From the NCBI GenBank assembly GCA_019359445.1, contig JAHHHJ010000026.1, forward strand, positions 26,542 to 90,541: a DNA stretch of 64,000 bases, written 5' to 3'. This document shows positions 15,754-23,778 of the stretch, piece by piece. The translations under genes were made by a program, and so were the position numbers. Source of the DNA: Kastovskya adunca ATA6-11-RM4. GTDB taxonomy: Bacteria; Cyanobacteriota; Cyanobacteriia; Cyanobacteriales; Coleofasciculaceae. Under the pieces are notes generated by a model. The model was not told the origin of the DNA. It saw only the letters and a list, made by a program, of their open reading frames with translations, and did not search any database. Every line of letters starts with the position of its first letter. Position 1 is the first letter of the stretch.

Positions 15754-18651
15754 ATGAAGAACAACAAACCGAGGGTAAAAGCAATGTTGGCAAAAGCGTT
15801 AGTAAAAGGATGGCTCCCTTGGGCAGCTACCCTAGTGGCGATGATGGTATTACTAACAGGAGTGCCAGAGCCAGTTCCAGCACAACCCCTACCTCCCCAA
15901 TCAGCACAACAGTTAGCAGAACTAGAGGAAGCCCAGCGGCTGAATCAGCAGGTATTCCAGCTCTACAACCAGGGGCAGTACGCTGCTGCCATCCCCCTAG
16001 CAGAACGCGCCCTCGCCATCATGGAGAAGGTGCTGGGACAAGAGCATCCCGATGTTGCCACCAGCCTCAACAATCTGGCAAATCTGTACAAGGAAATGGG
16101 GAACTACAGCACTGCCGAACCCTTATACCAACGCGCTTTGGCAATCTTAGAGAAAGTACTGGGACAAGCGCATCCCGATGTCGCCCTGACGCTCAACAAT
16201 CTGGCATTGCTGTACCAGTTACAGGGGAACTACAGCACTGCCGAACCCTTGTACCAACGCTCTTTGGCAATCTTAGAGAAAGTGCTAGGACAAGAGCATC
16301 CCTCTGTCGCCACGACGCTCAACAATCTGGCATTGCTGTACCAGTTACAGGGGAACTACAGCACTGCTGAATCCTTGTTGCAACGCTCCTTGGCAATCTA
16401 TGAGAAAGTGCTGGGACAAGAGCATCCCTCTGTCGCCACGACGCTCAACAATCTGGCAACGCTGTACCGGGATATGGGGAACTACAGCACTGCCGAACCC
16501 TTGTACCAACGCTCCTTGGCAATCTATGAGAAAGTGTTGGGACAAGAGCATCCCTATGTCGCCACCAGCCTCAATAGTTTGGCAGGGCTGTACCAGGATA
16601 TGGGGAACTACAGCACTGCCGAACCCTTGTACCAACGCTCTTTGGCAATCCGGGAGAAAGTGCTGGGACAAGAGCATTCCTCTGTCGCCACGACGCTCAA
16701 CAATCTGGCAACGCTGTACCGGGATATGGGGAACTACAGCACTGCCGAACCCTTGTACCAACGCGCCCTTGCCATCATGGAGGAAGTGCTGGGACAAGAG
16801 CATCCCGATATTGCCACCAGCCTCAACAATCTGGCAGAGCTGTACTGGGCACAGGGAAACGTTGACGAGGCAATGGAATTTCTGACTCGTGGTACCAGCA
16901 TTGAAGAAAAAAACCTCGCCCTCATCCTCACCACTGGCTCGGAAAGACAAAAACGCGACTACATGGCTACTATCTCTGGTACAACAAACTTGACAGCCTC
17001 CTTACACCTCCAGGATGCACCTAACAATCCCGAAGCCGTTCGTCTCGCCCTCACTACCGTTTTGCAACGCAAAGGTCGCGTTCTCGATGCCCTCACCGAT
17101 AGCCTGCAAACCTTACGCCAAAACCTCAAACCCGAAGACCAAGTTCTCCTTGATGAATTAGCGGCTACCCGCTCGCAACTGGCAGCACTACTATTCAGCG
17201 GAGTTGGGGATACTCCACCCCAAGAGTACCAAAAGCAAGTTGCCCAGTTGAAAGCCAAAACTGAAGAACAAGAAAACCGCCTCGCTCGTCGCAGTGCTGA
17301 GTTCCGCACCGAGTCTCAACCTGTAACCCTTGAGGCCGTGCAGTCGTTAATTCCTGCCGATGCTGCCTTGGTAGAACTGGTATTGTACGAACCCTACAAC
17401 GCCAAAGCCACAAAACGCGATGAAAGGGTCGGTGTTCCTCGCTACGCCGCTTATGTTTTACCTGATCAAGGCGCTCCCAAATGGGTAGATTTAGGCGAAG
17501 CCGCCCCCATCAACCAAGCCGTTGAAGACTTCCGCCACTCCCTCCGCAACCGTCACCCAAACGTCAAGCAAACCGCCCGCACCCTCGATGAACTCCTGAT
17601 GCAGCCTGTGCGTCAATTCCTGGGAAATACTCGCCAAGTGCTACTTTCTCCCGACAGCCAACTGAACCTGATTCCCTTCGCCGCCCTAGTTGACGAAAAC
17701 AATCAATACCTCATCGAAAACTACTCCATCACCTACCTCGGTTCTGGACGCGACATCTTGCGCCTGGAAAATTCCTCCCCTAGTCGTTCCGCCCCAGTAC
17801 TGGTAGCTAATCCTGACTTCGATAACCCCGGCAATCCTGCTGTACAAATAGCCAGTAATAAAACCTCTCCCCTGCAAGGGGGGTTAGGTCAAACCGCCCT
17901 CAGTCGCGGTACAAATAACCAACGCTCCGGCGACATTGCCAGAATGCGGTTCGATCCTTTACCCGGTACGGCTCAAGAAGCCCAAGTCATTGCCCCGTTA
18001 CTCCCAGGAGTCACGCTCCTGACTAAATCCGACGCGACAGAAAATGTCATCAAGCAAGTTAATGCCCCCAGCATCCTGCATATCGCCACCCATGGATTTT
18101 TCCTGGACAAGGTAGAACTAGTGGCACCTCCGGCTTATGGCGAGAGTAACATTTTTTCCCTAGGGCGATCGCTTGCCACAGTAGAACGCCGTCCCGGTAC
18201 AACTGCCACTCCCCGCAACTACGAAAACCCCCTATTACGCAGTGGCATTGCCCTAGCAGGCTTCAACCCCCGCCAAAGTGGTACGGAAGATGGCGTACTG
18301 ACAGCCCTAGAAGCCGCTGGACTGAAATTACGCGGTACTAAGCTAGTGGTTCTGTCTGCCTGCGAAACCGGGCTGGGAGATGTCATCAATGGCGAAGGCG
18401 TTGATGGTTTACGTCGCGCCTTTGCCACGGCTGGGGCAGAAAGTCAGCTTCTGAGTTTGTGGAAAGTGGATGATTACGGCACAAAGGATTTGATGGTGAA
18501 GTATTACCAGCGATTGATGAATAACGAGGGCAGGAGCGAGGCGTTGCGTCAGGTGCAGTTGGAGATGCTGGCTAACCCGCAGTATCAGCATCCTTTCTTC
18601 TGGGGGGCGTTCATTCCTTCCGGTGACTGGGGGGCGATGGAGTTGCAGTAA
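15754..18651 (+). CDS. TPR-CHAT protein (caspase-like HetF-associated with TPR)
   Basis: Codes for 965 residues. A hydrophobic stretch at about 20-40 (ending PEPVPAQ) suggests export or a membrane anchor. Seven kinesin-light-chain-type TPR units of 42 residues (landmark LGQEHP then NNLA) cover about residues 88-381. A helical linker leads into a C-terminal CHAT domain (about 630-960) with the cysteine-protease dyad His780 (HIATHGFF) and Cys870 (LSACETGLGD). CHAT proteases are caspase-like; some TPR-CHAT proteins act in defence or development, but the substrate here is unknown. The gene lies between the subtilase gene and a metacaspase-like gene on the other strand. TPR units are nearly identical in DNA, so copy number may vary. 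Confidence 0.92.
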   Translation: MKNNKPRVKAMLAKALVKGWLPWAATLVAMMVLLTGVPEPVPAQPLPPQSAQQLAELEEAQRLNQQVFQLYNQGQYAAAIPLAERALAIMEKVLGQEHPDVATSLNNLANLYKEMGNYSTAEPLYQRALAILEKVLGQAHPDVALTLNNLALLYQLQGNYSTAEPLYQRSLAILEKVLGQEHPSVATTLNNLALLYQLQGNYSTAESLLQRSLAIYEKVLGQEHPSVATTLNNLATLYRDMGNYSTAEPLYQRSLAIYEKVLGQEHPYVATSLNSLAGLYQDMGNYSTAEPLYQRSLAIREKVLGQEHSSVATTLNNLATLYRDMGNYSTAEPLYQRALAIMEEVLGQEHPDIATSLNNLAELYWAQGNVDEAMEFLTRGTSIEEKNLALILTTGSERQKRDYMATISGTTNLTASLHLQDAPNNPEAVRLALTTVLQRKGRVLDALTDSLQTLRQNLKPEDQVLLDELAATRSQLAALLFSGVGDTPPQEYQKQVAQLKAKTEEQENRLARRSAEFRTESQPVTLEAVQSLIPADAALVELVLYEPYNAKATKRDERVGVPRYAAYVLPDQGAPKWVDLGEAAPINQAVEDFRHSLRNRHPNVKQTARTLDELLMQPVRQFLGNTRQVLLSPDSQLNLIPFAALVDENNQYLIENYSITYLGSGRDILRLENSSPSRSAPVLVANPDFDNPGNPAVQIASNKTSPLQGGLGQTALSRGTNNQRSGDIARMRFDPLPGTAQEAQVIAPLLPGVTLLTKSDATENVIKQVNAPSILHIATHGFFLDKVELVAPPAYGESNIFSLGRSLATVERRPGTTATPRNYENPLLRSGIALAGFNPRQSGTEDGVLTALEAAGLKLRGTKLVVLSACETGLGDVINGEGVDGLRRAFATAGAESQLLSLWKVDDYGTKDLMVKYYQRLMNNEGRSEALRQVQLEMLANPQYQHPFFWGAFIPSGDWGAMELQ
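16015..16896 (+). repeat. Seven tandem 126-bp coding repeats (KLC-type TPR units)
   Basis: Units begin near 16015, 16141, 16267, 16393, 16519, 16645 and 16771, each 126 bp, sharing CTGGGACAAGAGCATCC and GGGGAACTACAGCACTGC. Third-position identity is high, which points to recent unit duplication or gene conversion. Confidence 0.85.
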
Positions 18652-18702
18652 GCCCATAGACTCTCTGGAGTTTTGCCAACAAAGCTACGCAATTACACAA
18701 AA

Positions 18703-18728
18703 TAGAGACGTAGCATGTTACGTCTCTA
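18703..18728. repeat. 26-bp palindrome TAGAGACGTA...TACGTCTCTA
   Basis: Ten-bp perfect arms around GCATGT, lying between convergent genes. It resembles a dispersed palindrome type common in cyanobacterial genomes and may act as a transcript end for both neighbours. Confidence 0.6.
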
Positions 18729-18756
18729 CACACTCGCCAGGGTTTTTTCAAGCCTT

Positions 18757-20208
18757 CTAAACCACCTCAAAGGTAATCGACAGCGCTCCCATTTGTGTAG
18801 TATTCATCTCTGCCCTTGCTTCCACACCTGCAACTGACCCCCGCGACGATAAATCACCCAACATATTGCCCACTATATCCAAAGCTTCGCTTCCTCTGCT
18901 TGTTACTGTACCGCGTCCTTTGGTTGCTGCTAGTTGCTCTGTTGCTAACTGTTGCAAGCGCAGTAACGCAGCAGTAAGCGGCTTGTGGCTAGCAACAATT
19001 AACACCTCTCCCAACCCAGGTTTTTTCGTTCGCAGCACAAACGGATCTCTTGCTGGATCGGGAATTAGGAGTTCTTGATCAGGCTGAATCTGAGAGGCTG
19101 CTTCTAATTCTGCTGTCGCTCCTTCCTGGAACTCATTGGGAAAGAAGACGGTAATACCTTCAGTTGGATCGATTAACAAAATGCCTAGGTAAAGAGGGCG
19201 CGTCTCTTGGTTTTTCACGCGAAACTGAAATGCCTCTCCCACCTTCAGCTTTCTTAAAGATGTTTCTGGTTCTCCGCGAGAGACAAAGGGCTGACAATAA
19301 TCATCTCGTTTGCGGCAACTACCACGCGGCGGAATTACTTGGGCAACTACCATATTTGACTGCTCTTCCAGTGCCATAGTTGCTGACAAGTTCAAGCGGG
19401 TAGATTGGGTATTTAGTGTTTTAGTTATCAGCCGTGCAGCGAGTAGGGAAATGAGTTTGCTTTGCAAGCGAGAAATTGCATCTGTCACTGTCTCCCCAGC
19501 ACTACCAGCAGAATCGGGAATCAGTTCAAGGGCTGGGGAAAATAGACCAATACTGCCTGCTGGCGTCCGGCTGAGAATGAAATGCACCTCTTTGGGATAT
19601 GGCTCATTGCCTGCTTTTGAAGGCACCGCTTCCATTCGGTTCAACTTTTCTAGGGCTGACTTGGCTGCTGTCGCCTCGTTACCTAAAGAAGGATCGAGAC
19701 CGATGTGCAGGCGCAAATCAGCCGGAATGACGCGAGCATACTCTTGCAGGAGTTGCCCTGGTTGCACTGTTCCCTGAATTTTAGCGGTGCCAGTCAAGCC
19801 GTCGCGAGATAGCATTTCAAGCCGCGTCTCGCCGCGATCGCTACTAGCAACTGTGGTGAAAATCGATTCCTTCCCAAACGCTTCTTGGCTATCGGGTTGG
19901 ATTCCACCTAGCCAGACTGTAGCTTGGTCATTTTTGACCTCAAGAATTACGGCTTCGGCTGGTGGCGTTTGTGGTTCTGTGAAATAAACTAACTGGTTGG
20001 TCTTTCCACCAAAAGCTTCAACTAAGGGATTTTGGTTGTGAAGCTTTAGATATTCTAAATCGCGATTCACGCGTTGGACTAGGCTTTGAACGTCAGCGGT
20101 TCTCTGCCAAAGATACTGCGTCAGTAAGTAGGTAAAGGCTCCCGCATGAAAGCCGGGAATATTTGTAATCAGCGGCGTATTCGTCCCGTTGCGCCGAAGC
20201 AATGACAA
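18757..20208 (-). CDS. C-terminal half of the split gene: helical region and DUF4384-like domain
   Basis: The native part begins at about ITNIPGFHAGAFTYLLTQYLWQ, which closes the caspase domain. A middle region of about 250 residues follows (EVKNDQATVWLGGIQ; LRLHIGLDPSLGN). A DUF4384-like domain then spans about 325-420 (LKVGEAFQFRVKNQ, then LYLGILLIDPTEGITVFFPN). DUF4384 often sits behind caspase domains and is thought to bind ligands or partners. The ATG at 20208 and its first dozen residues are probably not a real start; without the upstream half there is no signal peptide. Confidence 0.65.
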   Translation of the reverse strand: MSLLRRNGTNTPLITNIPGFHAGAFTYLLTQYLWQRTADVQSLVQRVNRDLEYLKLHNQNPLVEAFGGKTNQLVYFTEPQTPPAEAVILEVKNDQATVWLGGIQPDSQEAFGKESIFTTVASSDRGETRLEMLSRDGLTGTAKIQGTVQPGQLLQEYARVIPADLRLHIGLDPSLGNEATAAKSALEKLNRMEAVPSKAGNEPYPKEVHFILSRTPAGSIGLFSPALELIPDSAGSAGETVTDAISRLQSKLISLLAARLITKTLNTQSTRLNLSATMALEEQSNMVVAQVIPPRGSCRKRDDYCQPFVSRGEPETSLRKLKVGEAFQFRVKNQETRPLYLGILLIDPTEGITVFFPNEFQEGATAELEAASQIQPDQELLIPDPARDPFVLRTKKPGLGEVLIVASHKPLTAALLRLQQLATEQLAATKGRGTVTSRGSEALDIVGNMLGDLSSRGSVAGVEARAEMNTTQMGALSITFEVV

Positions 20209-20938
20209 CCCCTGTGGCTACTCCTTTTCGGCGCTCCTCTAGCAGTTTTGCAGGAGTAAGATTTAACCGAGACATCAACTGATCTTGATACTGGAATTCT
20301 TCTTGGCTAGCTTTTCCTCCGCCCTCAAGCGATCGCACGATAATATTTCCCCTAGTACCGCCCCCAGAATGACAGCTATCTAGAACCACGGTAACGTTCT
20401 CGGTCTTTTGTTTCAGCTCAGACATCAACAGAAATAGCGTTTGTCCCATAATGTCGTTGACAACGCCTTCTTGCGCCAGGGGGCTGTCGTCGGCGGGAAC
20501 AAAAGTACTGTTTTTACCGGAAGGATCGATGGGATCGCGATCGCTGACGTAAGAACCGTGTCCGGAGAAGTGGAAAACCACTACATCTCCCGGTTTGGCT
20601 TGTTTGATTAAATGTTCTTCAAAGGTGGTGAGTATACCGTTTCGAGTGGCTGCGCCATCCGTCAAGGTGAGGATGTCCTTGTTGTTGAAGCCAAAGCGGT
20701 GCATTAGCAGTTGGCGTTGCAACTCGACATCGTTGACGCATCCGTTTAGCTTTCTAAAACGCTGACTGTTGGGATAATCGTTGATTCCCACCAAAAGCGC
20801 GAGTTTACGCGGCGTGCTTTGAGCTAGTGCTTTGCCATAGCGAAGACCTTGTTGTTGTAGGTCTAGCTGACTCAATCCAATTGTTGCCAAAGCGGAACCA
20901 GCGAACTGCAAGAACTGACGGCGCTTAATTCTGGGCAT
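20093..20938 (-). CDS. N-terminal half of the split gene: Tat signal and caspase-like p20 domain
   Basis: Starts MPRIKRRQFLQFAG, a twin-arginine signal, so export of the folded protein is expected. The caspase-like domain covers about residues 44-255, with LALLVGINDYP, the catalytic His127 (FHFSGHGSYV) and Cys189 (VVLDSCHSGGG). The dyad is complete. Prokaryotic metacaspases of this type cleave after basic residues, but the specificity cannot be read here. The last 25 or so residues (after QRDEYAA) are frameshift product. As all catalytic residues precede the break, a truncated active protease is conceivable. Confidence 0.8.
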   Translation of the reverse strand: MPRIKRRQFLQFAGSALATIGLSQLDLQQQGLRYGKALAQSTPRKLALLVGINDYPNSQRFRKLNGCVNDVELQRQLLMHRFGFNNKDILTLTDGAATRNGILTTFEEHLIKQAKPGDVVVFHFSGHGSYVSDRDPIDPSGKNSTFVPADDSPLAQEGVVNDIMGQTLFLLMSELKQKTENVTVVLDSCHSGGGTRGNIIVRSLEGGGKASQEEFQYQDQLMSRLNLTPAKLLEERRKGVATGVVIASAQRDEYAADYKYSRLSCGSLYLLTDAVSLAENR

Positions 20939-21092
20939 AACCTACCTCTCAAGCTTGGGGACAGAATTTAGTTAAGTTGTTTTTGATAAGTAGCTGGTGG
21001 AGTGTTCCACATCTAGTTATCTCTGGCGTTACTAGGGGTTATGCATATTTTCACTGACCCCGGACTAGGAGATTTCCTAAAACCATTAATCC

Positions 21093-21782
21093 CTAGTCAA
21101 CCGATTTTAGTATTAATACTGAATTTGAGTGACTTAAAGCTTTGAAAGCCGCTTTCATCATTTCTTTCACGCTTCTTGCAGCTGCTACATCGCCCATTGA
21201 TTCTTCGATTAACCAACTTTGATCTAAAGATTCAATGGCGGAGAAATAATCCCCTAAGAAATAATAGGCGCTGCCTAAAGCAAATAGAGCCATGCCTTCC
21301 CCTTTGAGTCCTAGTGCTCCCGTGGCTAGACTCTGCTGGTAATACTTAATGGCTTGAGTGTAATTATTTAAACACTGATTAGCACTGCCCAAGCCTAGGA
21401 GTGCCTGACTTTCCGCCTCGCGGTTGAGTTTTCCTGTCGCTAAACTCTGCTGATAAAATTCAATGGCATCCGTTAACTGGTTTTGGGAAAGATAAGCTTT
21501 TCCTAAGTTGAGCAGAGCTTCCGCTTCTCGGACTGGAGCATTGAGAAATTGAGCGATCGCCAAACTTTGCTGATAAAGTGCGATCGCCCCAGCAAAGTCA
21601 CCCAAATGTTGGTAAGCCCGCCCCAACTCACTCAAAATCCCTAGCTCTCCCTCTCGGTCTTGAGCTTCCTGTAAAATCGCTAAACTCTGTTGCAAGTAAT
21701 CAGCCGCACTCGCATAGTCACCTAAACCTAAGTGAACCCGTCCCAGCCATTGCAGTGCCGCACTTTTTTGTGGATATCCCAT
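21093..21782 (-). CDS. TPR-repeat protein
   Basis: Codes for 229 residues made almost wholly of TPR units of about 40 residues (AALQWLGRVHLGLGDYASAADYLQ; LLNLGKAYLSQNQLTDAIEFYQ; ALFALGSAYYFLGDYFSAIESL). There is no signal peptide or other domain, so it is predicted to be cytoplasmic. Units share YYQQSLA motifs typical of cyanobacterial TPR arrays. It lies 154 bp upstream of the metacaspase-like gene on the same strand and could be co-transcribed with it. The start at 21782 opens directly in the first TPR, so the gene may be a fragment of a longer TPR protein. Confidence 0.75.
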   Translation of the reverse strand: MGYPQKSAALQWLGRVHLGLGDYASAADYLQQSLAILQEAQDREGELGILSELGRAYQHLGDFAGAIALYQQSLAIAQFLNAPVREAEALLNLGKAYLSQNQLTDAIEFYQQSLATGKLNREAESQALLGLGSANQCLNNYTQAIKYYQQSLATGALGLKGEGMALFALGSAYYFLGDYFSAIESLDQSWLIEESMGDVAAARSVKEMMKAAFKALSHSNSVLILKSVD

Positions 21783-21922
21783 AATGCCTAAAATCTATTA
21801 ATTTCTGGTATGAGAACTTTTTGGCGATCGCCAATGCAATCCGTTTGGAGTCTTGTTAACTAACCCATAGCTCTGGTGCAGTTCCCAGTTATGCACTAAG
21901 CTCTTCAGAAGCCGTTTAACTG

Positions 21923-22714
21923 ATGACTGCAAACTGTGGATTCAAGGCTAATAAAAGTCTCTACTCATCAATGACTGCTTCTAATGACACCTGGCTGTCT
22001 CCCACAGCCGACTTGAGCTTATTAAAGGATGAAGTTCATATCTGGCGAGCTGAACTTAACCTCCCTGAATGGCGGCTGCAACATCTGGCACAATTACTTT
22101 CTCCAGACGAGCAACAAAGGGCTGAACGGTTTTATTTTGAGCAGCATCGGCAGCGTTTTATTGCCGCTCGCGGTATCCTCCGCACCCTCCTAGGTCGCTA
22201 CTTAGCTATAGAGCCGCATCAGCTACAGTTTCGTTATCAACCTCGCGGTAAACCCGTTTTGGTAGAAAGCTGTGGCGGGAAACAGCTCTTTTTTAACTTG
22301 TCTCACTCAAATGATCTTGCTTTGTATGCTGTGACGCTTGAGCGCCAGGTTGGGATTGATTTAGAATATCTCCGCCCAATTTCTGATGCCGAGCAGCTTG
22401 CCAAGCGCTTTTTCTCTGCTGGAGAATACGAGGCGATTCGGGCGCTGTCTCCTAGCCAGAAGCAAGAAGCATTTTTTCGCTATTGGACTTGTAAGGAAGC
22501 TTGCATTAAAGCCACTGGAGAGGGACTGGCGCAGCTAGATAAAGTTGAGATTTCCCTGACTCCAGAAGCACCCGCTAATCTGCTGAACAGTCCCAGCCCC
22601 TTACAGAACGATCAAGACTGGGTGCTTCTAGAATTAACCCCTGCCTCCAACTATGTAGCTGCTGTTGCTGTTGTAGGGAAAGGCTGGCAGCTTTCTCGCT
22701 GGCAGTTTCTTTAA
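21923..22714 (+). CDS. hetI: 4'-phosphopantetheinyl transferase, Sfp/HetI type
   Basis: Transfers the phosphopantetheine arm of CoA to a Ser of acyl or peptidyl carrier proteins, activating fatty-acid, polyketide and peptide synthases. Sfp-type landmarks are present: FNLSHSNDLALYAV, the metal-binding Asp in VGIDLEYL, and the WxxKE motif in RYWTCKEACIKATGEG. At 263 residues it is slightly long; ATG 21971 (MTASNDTW) is an alternative start that would trim 16 residues. Cyanobacteria often have one such enzyme for all carrier proteins. The next gene starts 2 bp after its stop, so the two form an operon. Confidence 0.88.
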   Translation: MTANCGFKANKSLYSSMTASNDTWLSPTADLSLLKDEVHIWRAELNLPEWRLQHLAQLLSPDEQQRAERFYFEQHRQRFIAARGILRTLLGRYLAIEPHQLQFRYQPRGKPVLVESCGGKQLFFNLSHSNDLALYAVTLERQVGIDLEYLRPISDAEQLAKRFFSAGEYEAIRALSPSQKQEAFFRYWTCKEACIKATGEGLAQLDKVEISLTPEAPANLLNSPSPLQNDQDWVLLELTPASNYVAAVAVVGKGWQLSRWQFL

Positions 22715-22716
22715 TT

Positions 22717-23613
22717 ATGAGAAAAATCTTTTGGTGGAGCTGGGTAGCGATCGCGTTCGGGATGGCGCTGCTGATCTCTCTTCCCCGTAATCAACCGCCT
22801 TCCGTACCTTCTTCCGTCGTGCAACTGCCGCCAAAGAAAGAAATCCGATACGATTCCTATACTCTAGCCTCAAGCGTGGTTCATACCCTACTGATTCCTT
22901 CTGGAAGTCGCTTTTCAGTGATTCCCGTTTTATCCCCACAGTTAAGCACCGTTGAGAACTTTGCCCAGAAACACAATGCGATCGCGGTTTTGAATGGGGG
23001 CTTTTTTGATCCGCAAAACCGAAAAACGACTTCCTACATTCTCCAGCAAGGAAGCCTAGTCGCCGACCCTCGCCTCAACGAACGGCTGATCAACAATTCC
23101 CAGCTTGTCCCTTACTTAAACAAAATTCTCAACCGCAGCGAATTTCGACGTTACCGTTGTGGCGCAACATTCGATTACGACATCGCCCTCCACAGCGAAC
23201 CCACTCCTATGGGTTGTCAGTTAGTGGATGCGTTGGGAGGTGGCCCTAGTTTATTACCGGAACTAAGCTTAGTTGAAGAGGGTTTTCAAGATTTTGCTGA
23301 CGGGAAAGTGATTCGAGACTCCCTAGACAGCGATCGCCCTAATGCTCGCAGCGCCGTGGGGATAACTGCGGATGGTAGCCTGCTTCTAGTGATGGTGGCA
23401 CAAAAGCCAGAAACGCCCAGCACTTCCGGGATGAGCCTCAAAGCCCTAGCCGACTTCATGAAAACCCAAGGTGTTGAGAAAGCCATGAATTTGGATGGGG
23501 GAAGTTCCAGTTCTCTTTATTACCAGGGCAAAACCTTTTCTGGAAAAGTAGACGAACAGGGAGATCCAATCCAGCGATCGGTTTTTTCTGTTCTACTGGT
23601 TGAAGAAAACTGA
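22717..23613 (+). CDS. Phosphodiester glycosidase family protein (NAGPA-like), membrane-anchored or secreted
   Basis: Codes for 298 residues. An N-terminal hydrophobic segment (about residues 4-22) is a signal anchor. The NAGPA-like fold follows, with conserved AVLNGGFFDPQN, DALGGGPSLLP, PNARSAVGITADGSLLLVMV and the terminal MNLDGGSSSSLYYQG. Relatives remove sugar phosphodiester caps or are linked to exopolysaccharide metabolism; the substrate here is unknown. ATG 22717 begins 2 bases after the hetI stop, indicating translational coupling. A functional link to the PPTase is not implied. Confidence 0.85.
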   Translation: MRKIFWWSWVAIAFGMALLISLPRNQPPSVPSSVVQLPPKKEIRYDSYTLASSVVHTLLIPSGSRFSVIPVLSPQLSTVENFAQKHNAIAVLNGGFFDPQNRKTTSYILQQGSLVADPRLNERLINNSQLVPYLNKILNRSEFRRYRCGATFDYDIALHSEPTPMGCQLVDALGGGPSLLPELSLVEEGFQDFADGKVIRDSLDSDRPNARSAVGITADGSLLLVMVAQKPETPSTSGMSLKALADFMKTQGVEKAMNLDGGSSSSLYYQGKTFSGKVDEQGDPIQRSVFSVLLVEEN

Positions 23614-23710
23614 CTGAAGTCAGAGAGATGGCGGTAGCATCATTGACAATCTGCGATCGCATCTATCTTTAAGTCGAATGGCACTGACTTAAGCCAAACT
23701 TGCTCCTGAG

Positions 23711-23739
23711 ATCCCTGACTTCTTGAAGAAGTCGGGGAT
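23711..23739. repeat. 29-bp dispersed palindrome, copy 3
   Basis: ATCCCTGACTTC / GAAGTCGGGGAT around TTGAA, with one T:G mismatch, between convergent genes. Same family as at 13214 and 15599. Confidence 0.7.
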
Positions 23740-23778
23740 CTAGATCAGCAATGCCAGTGCTATTCGTCCTGAGAATCA

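Larger units (their letters stand above)
18757..20938 (-). pseudogene. Metacaspase-like gene with DUF4384 C terminus, split by a frameshift
   Basis: Two overlapping frames encode consecutive parts of one protein. Around 20166-20180 the upstream frame goes out of register: after QRDEYAA it reads into nonsense, while the downstream frame continues as ITNIPGFHAGAFTYLL, the expected continuation in this family. Dropping a single base would restore a product of about 715 residues. The break is after the catalytic p20 domain. It could be a genuine mutation, a programmed event or a sequencing error; no slippery heptamer is obvious. The two halves are listed separately. Confidence 0.75.

Noticed and set aside
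16015..16896. CRISPR-like array
   Set aside because: The 126-bp units have no unique spacers, keep the reading frame and encode TPR motifs.
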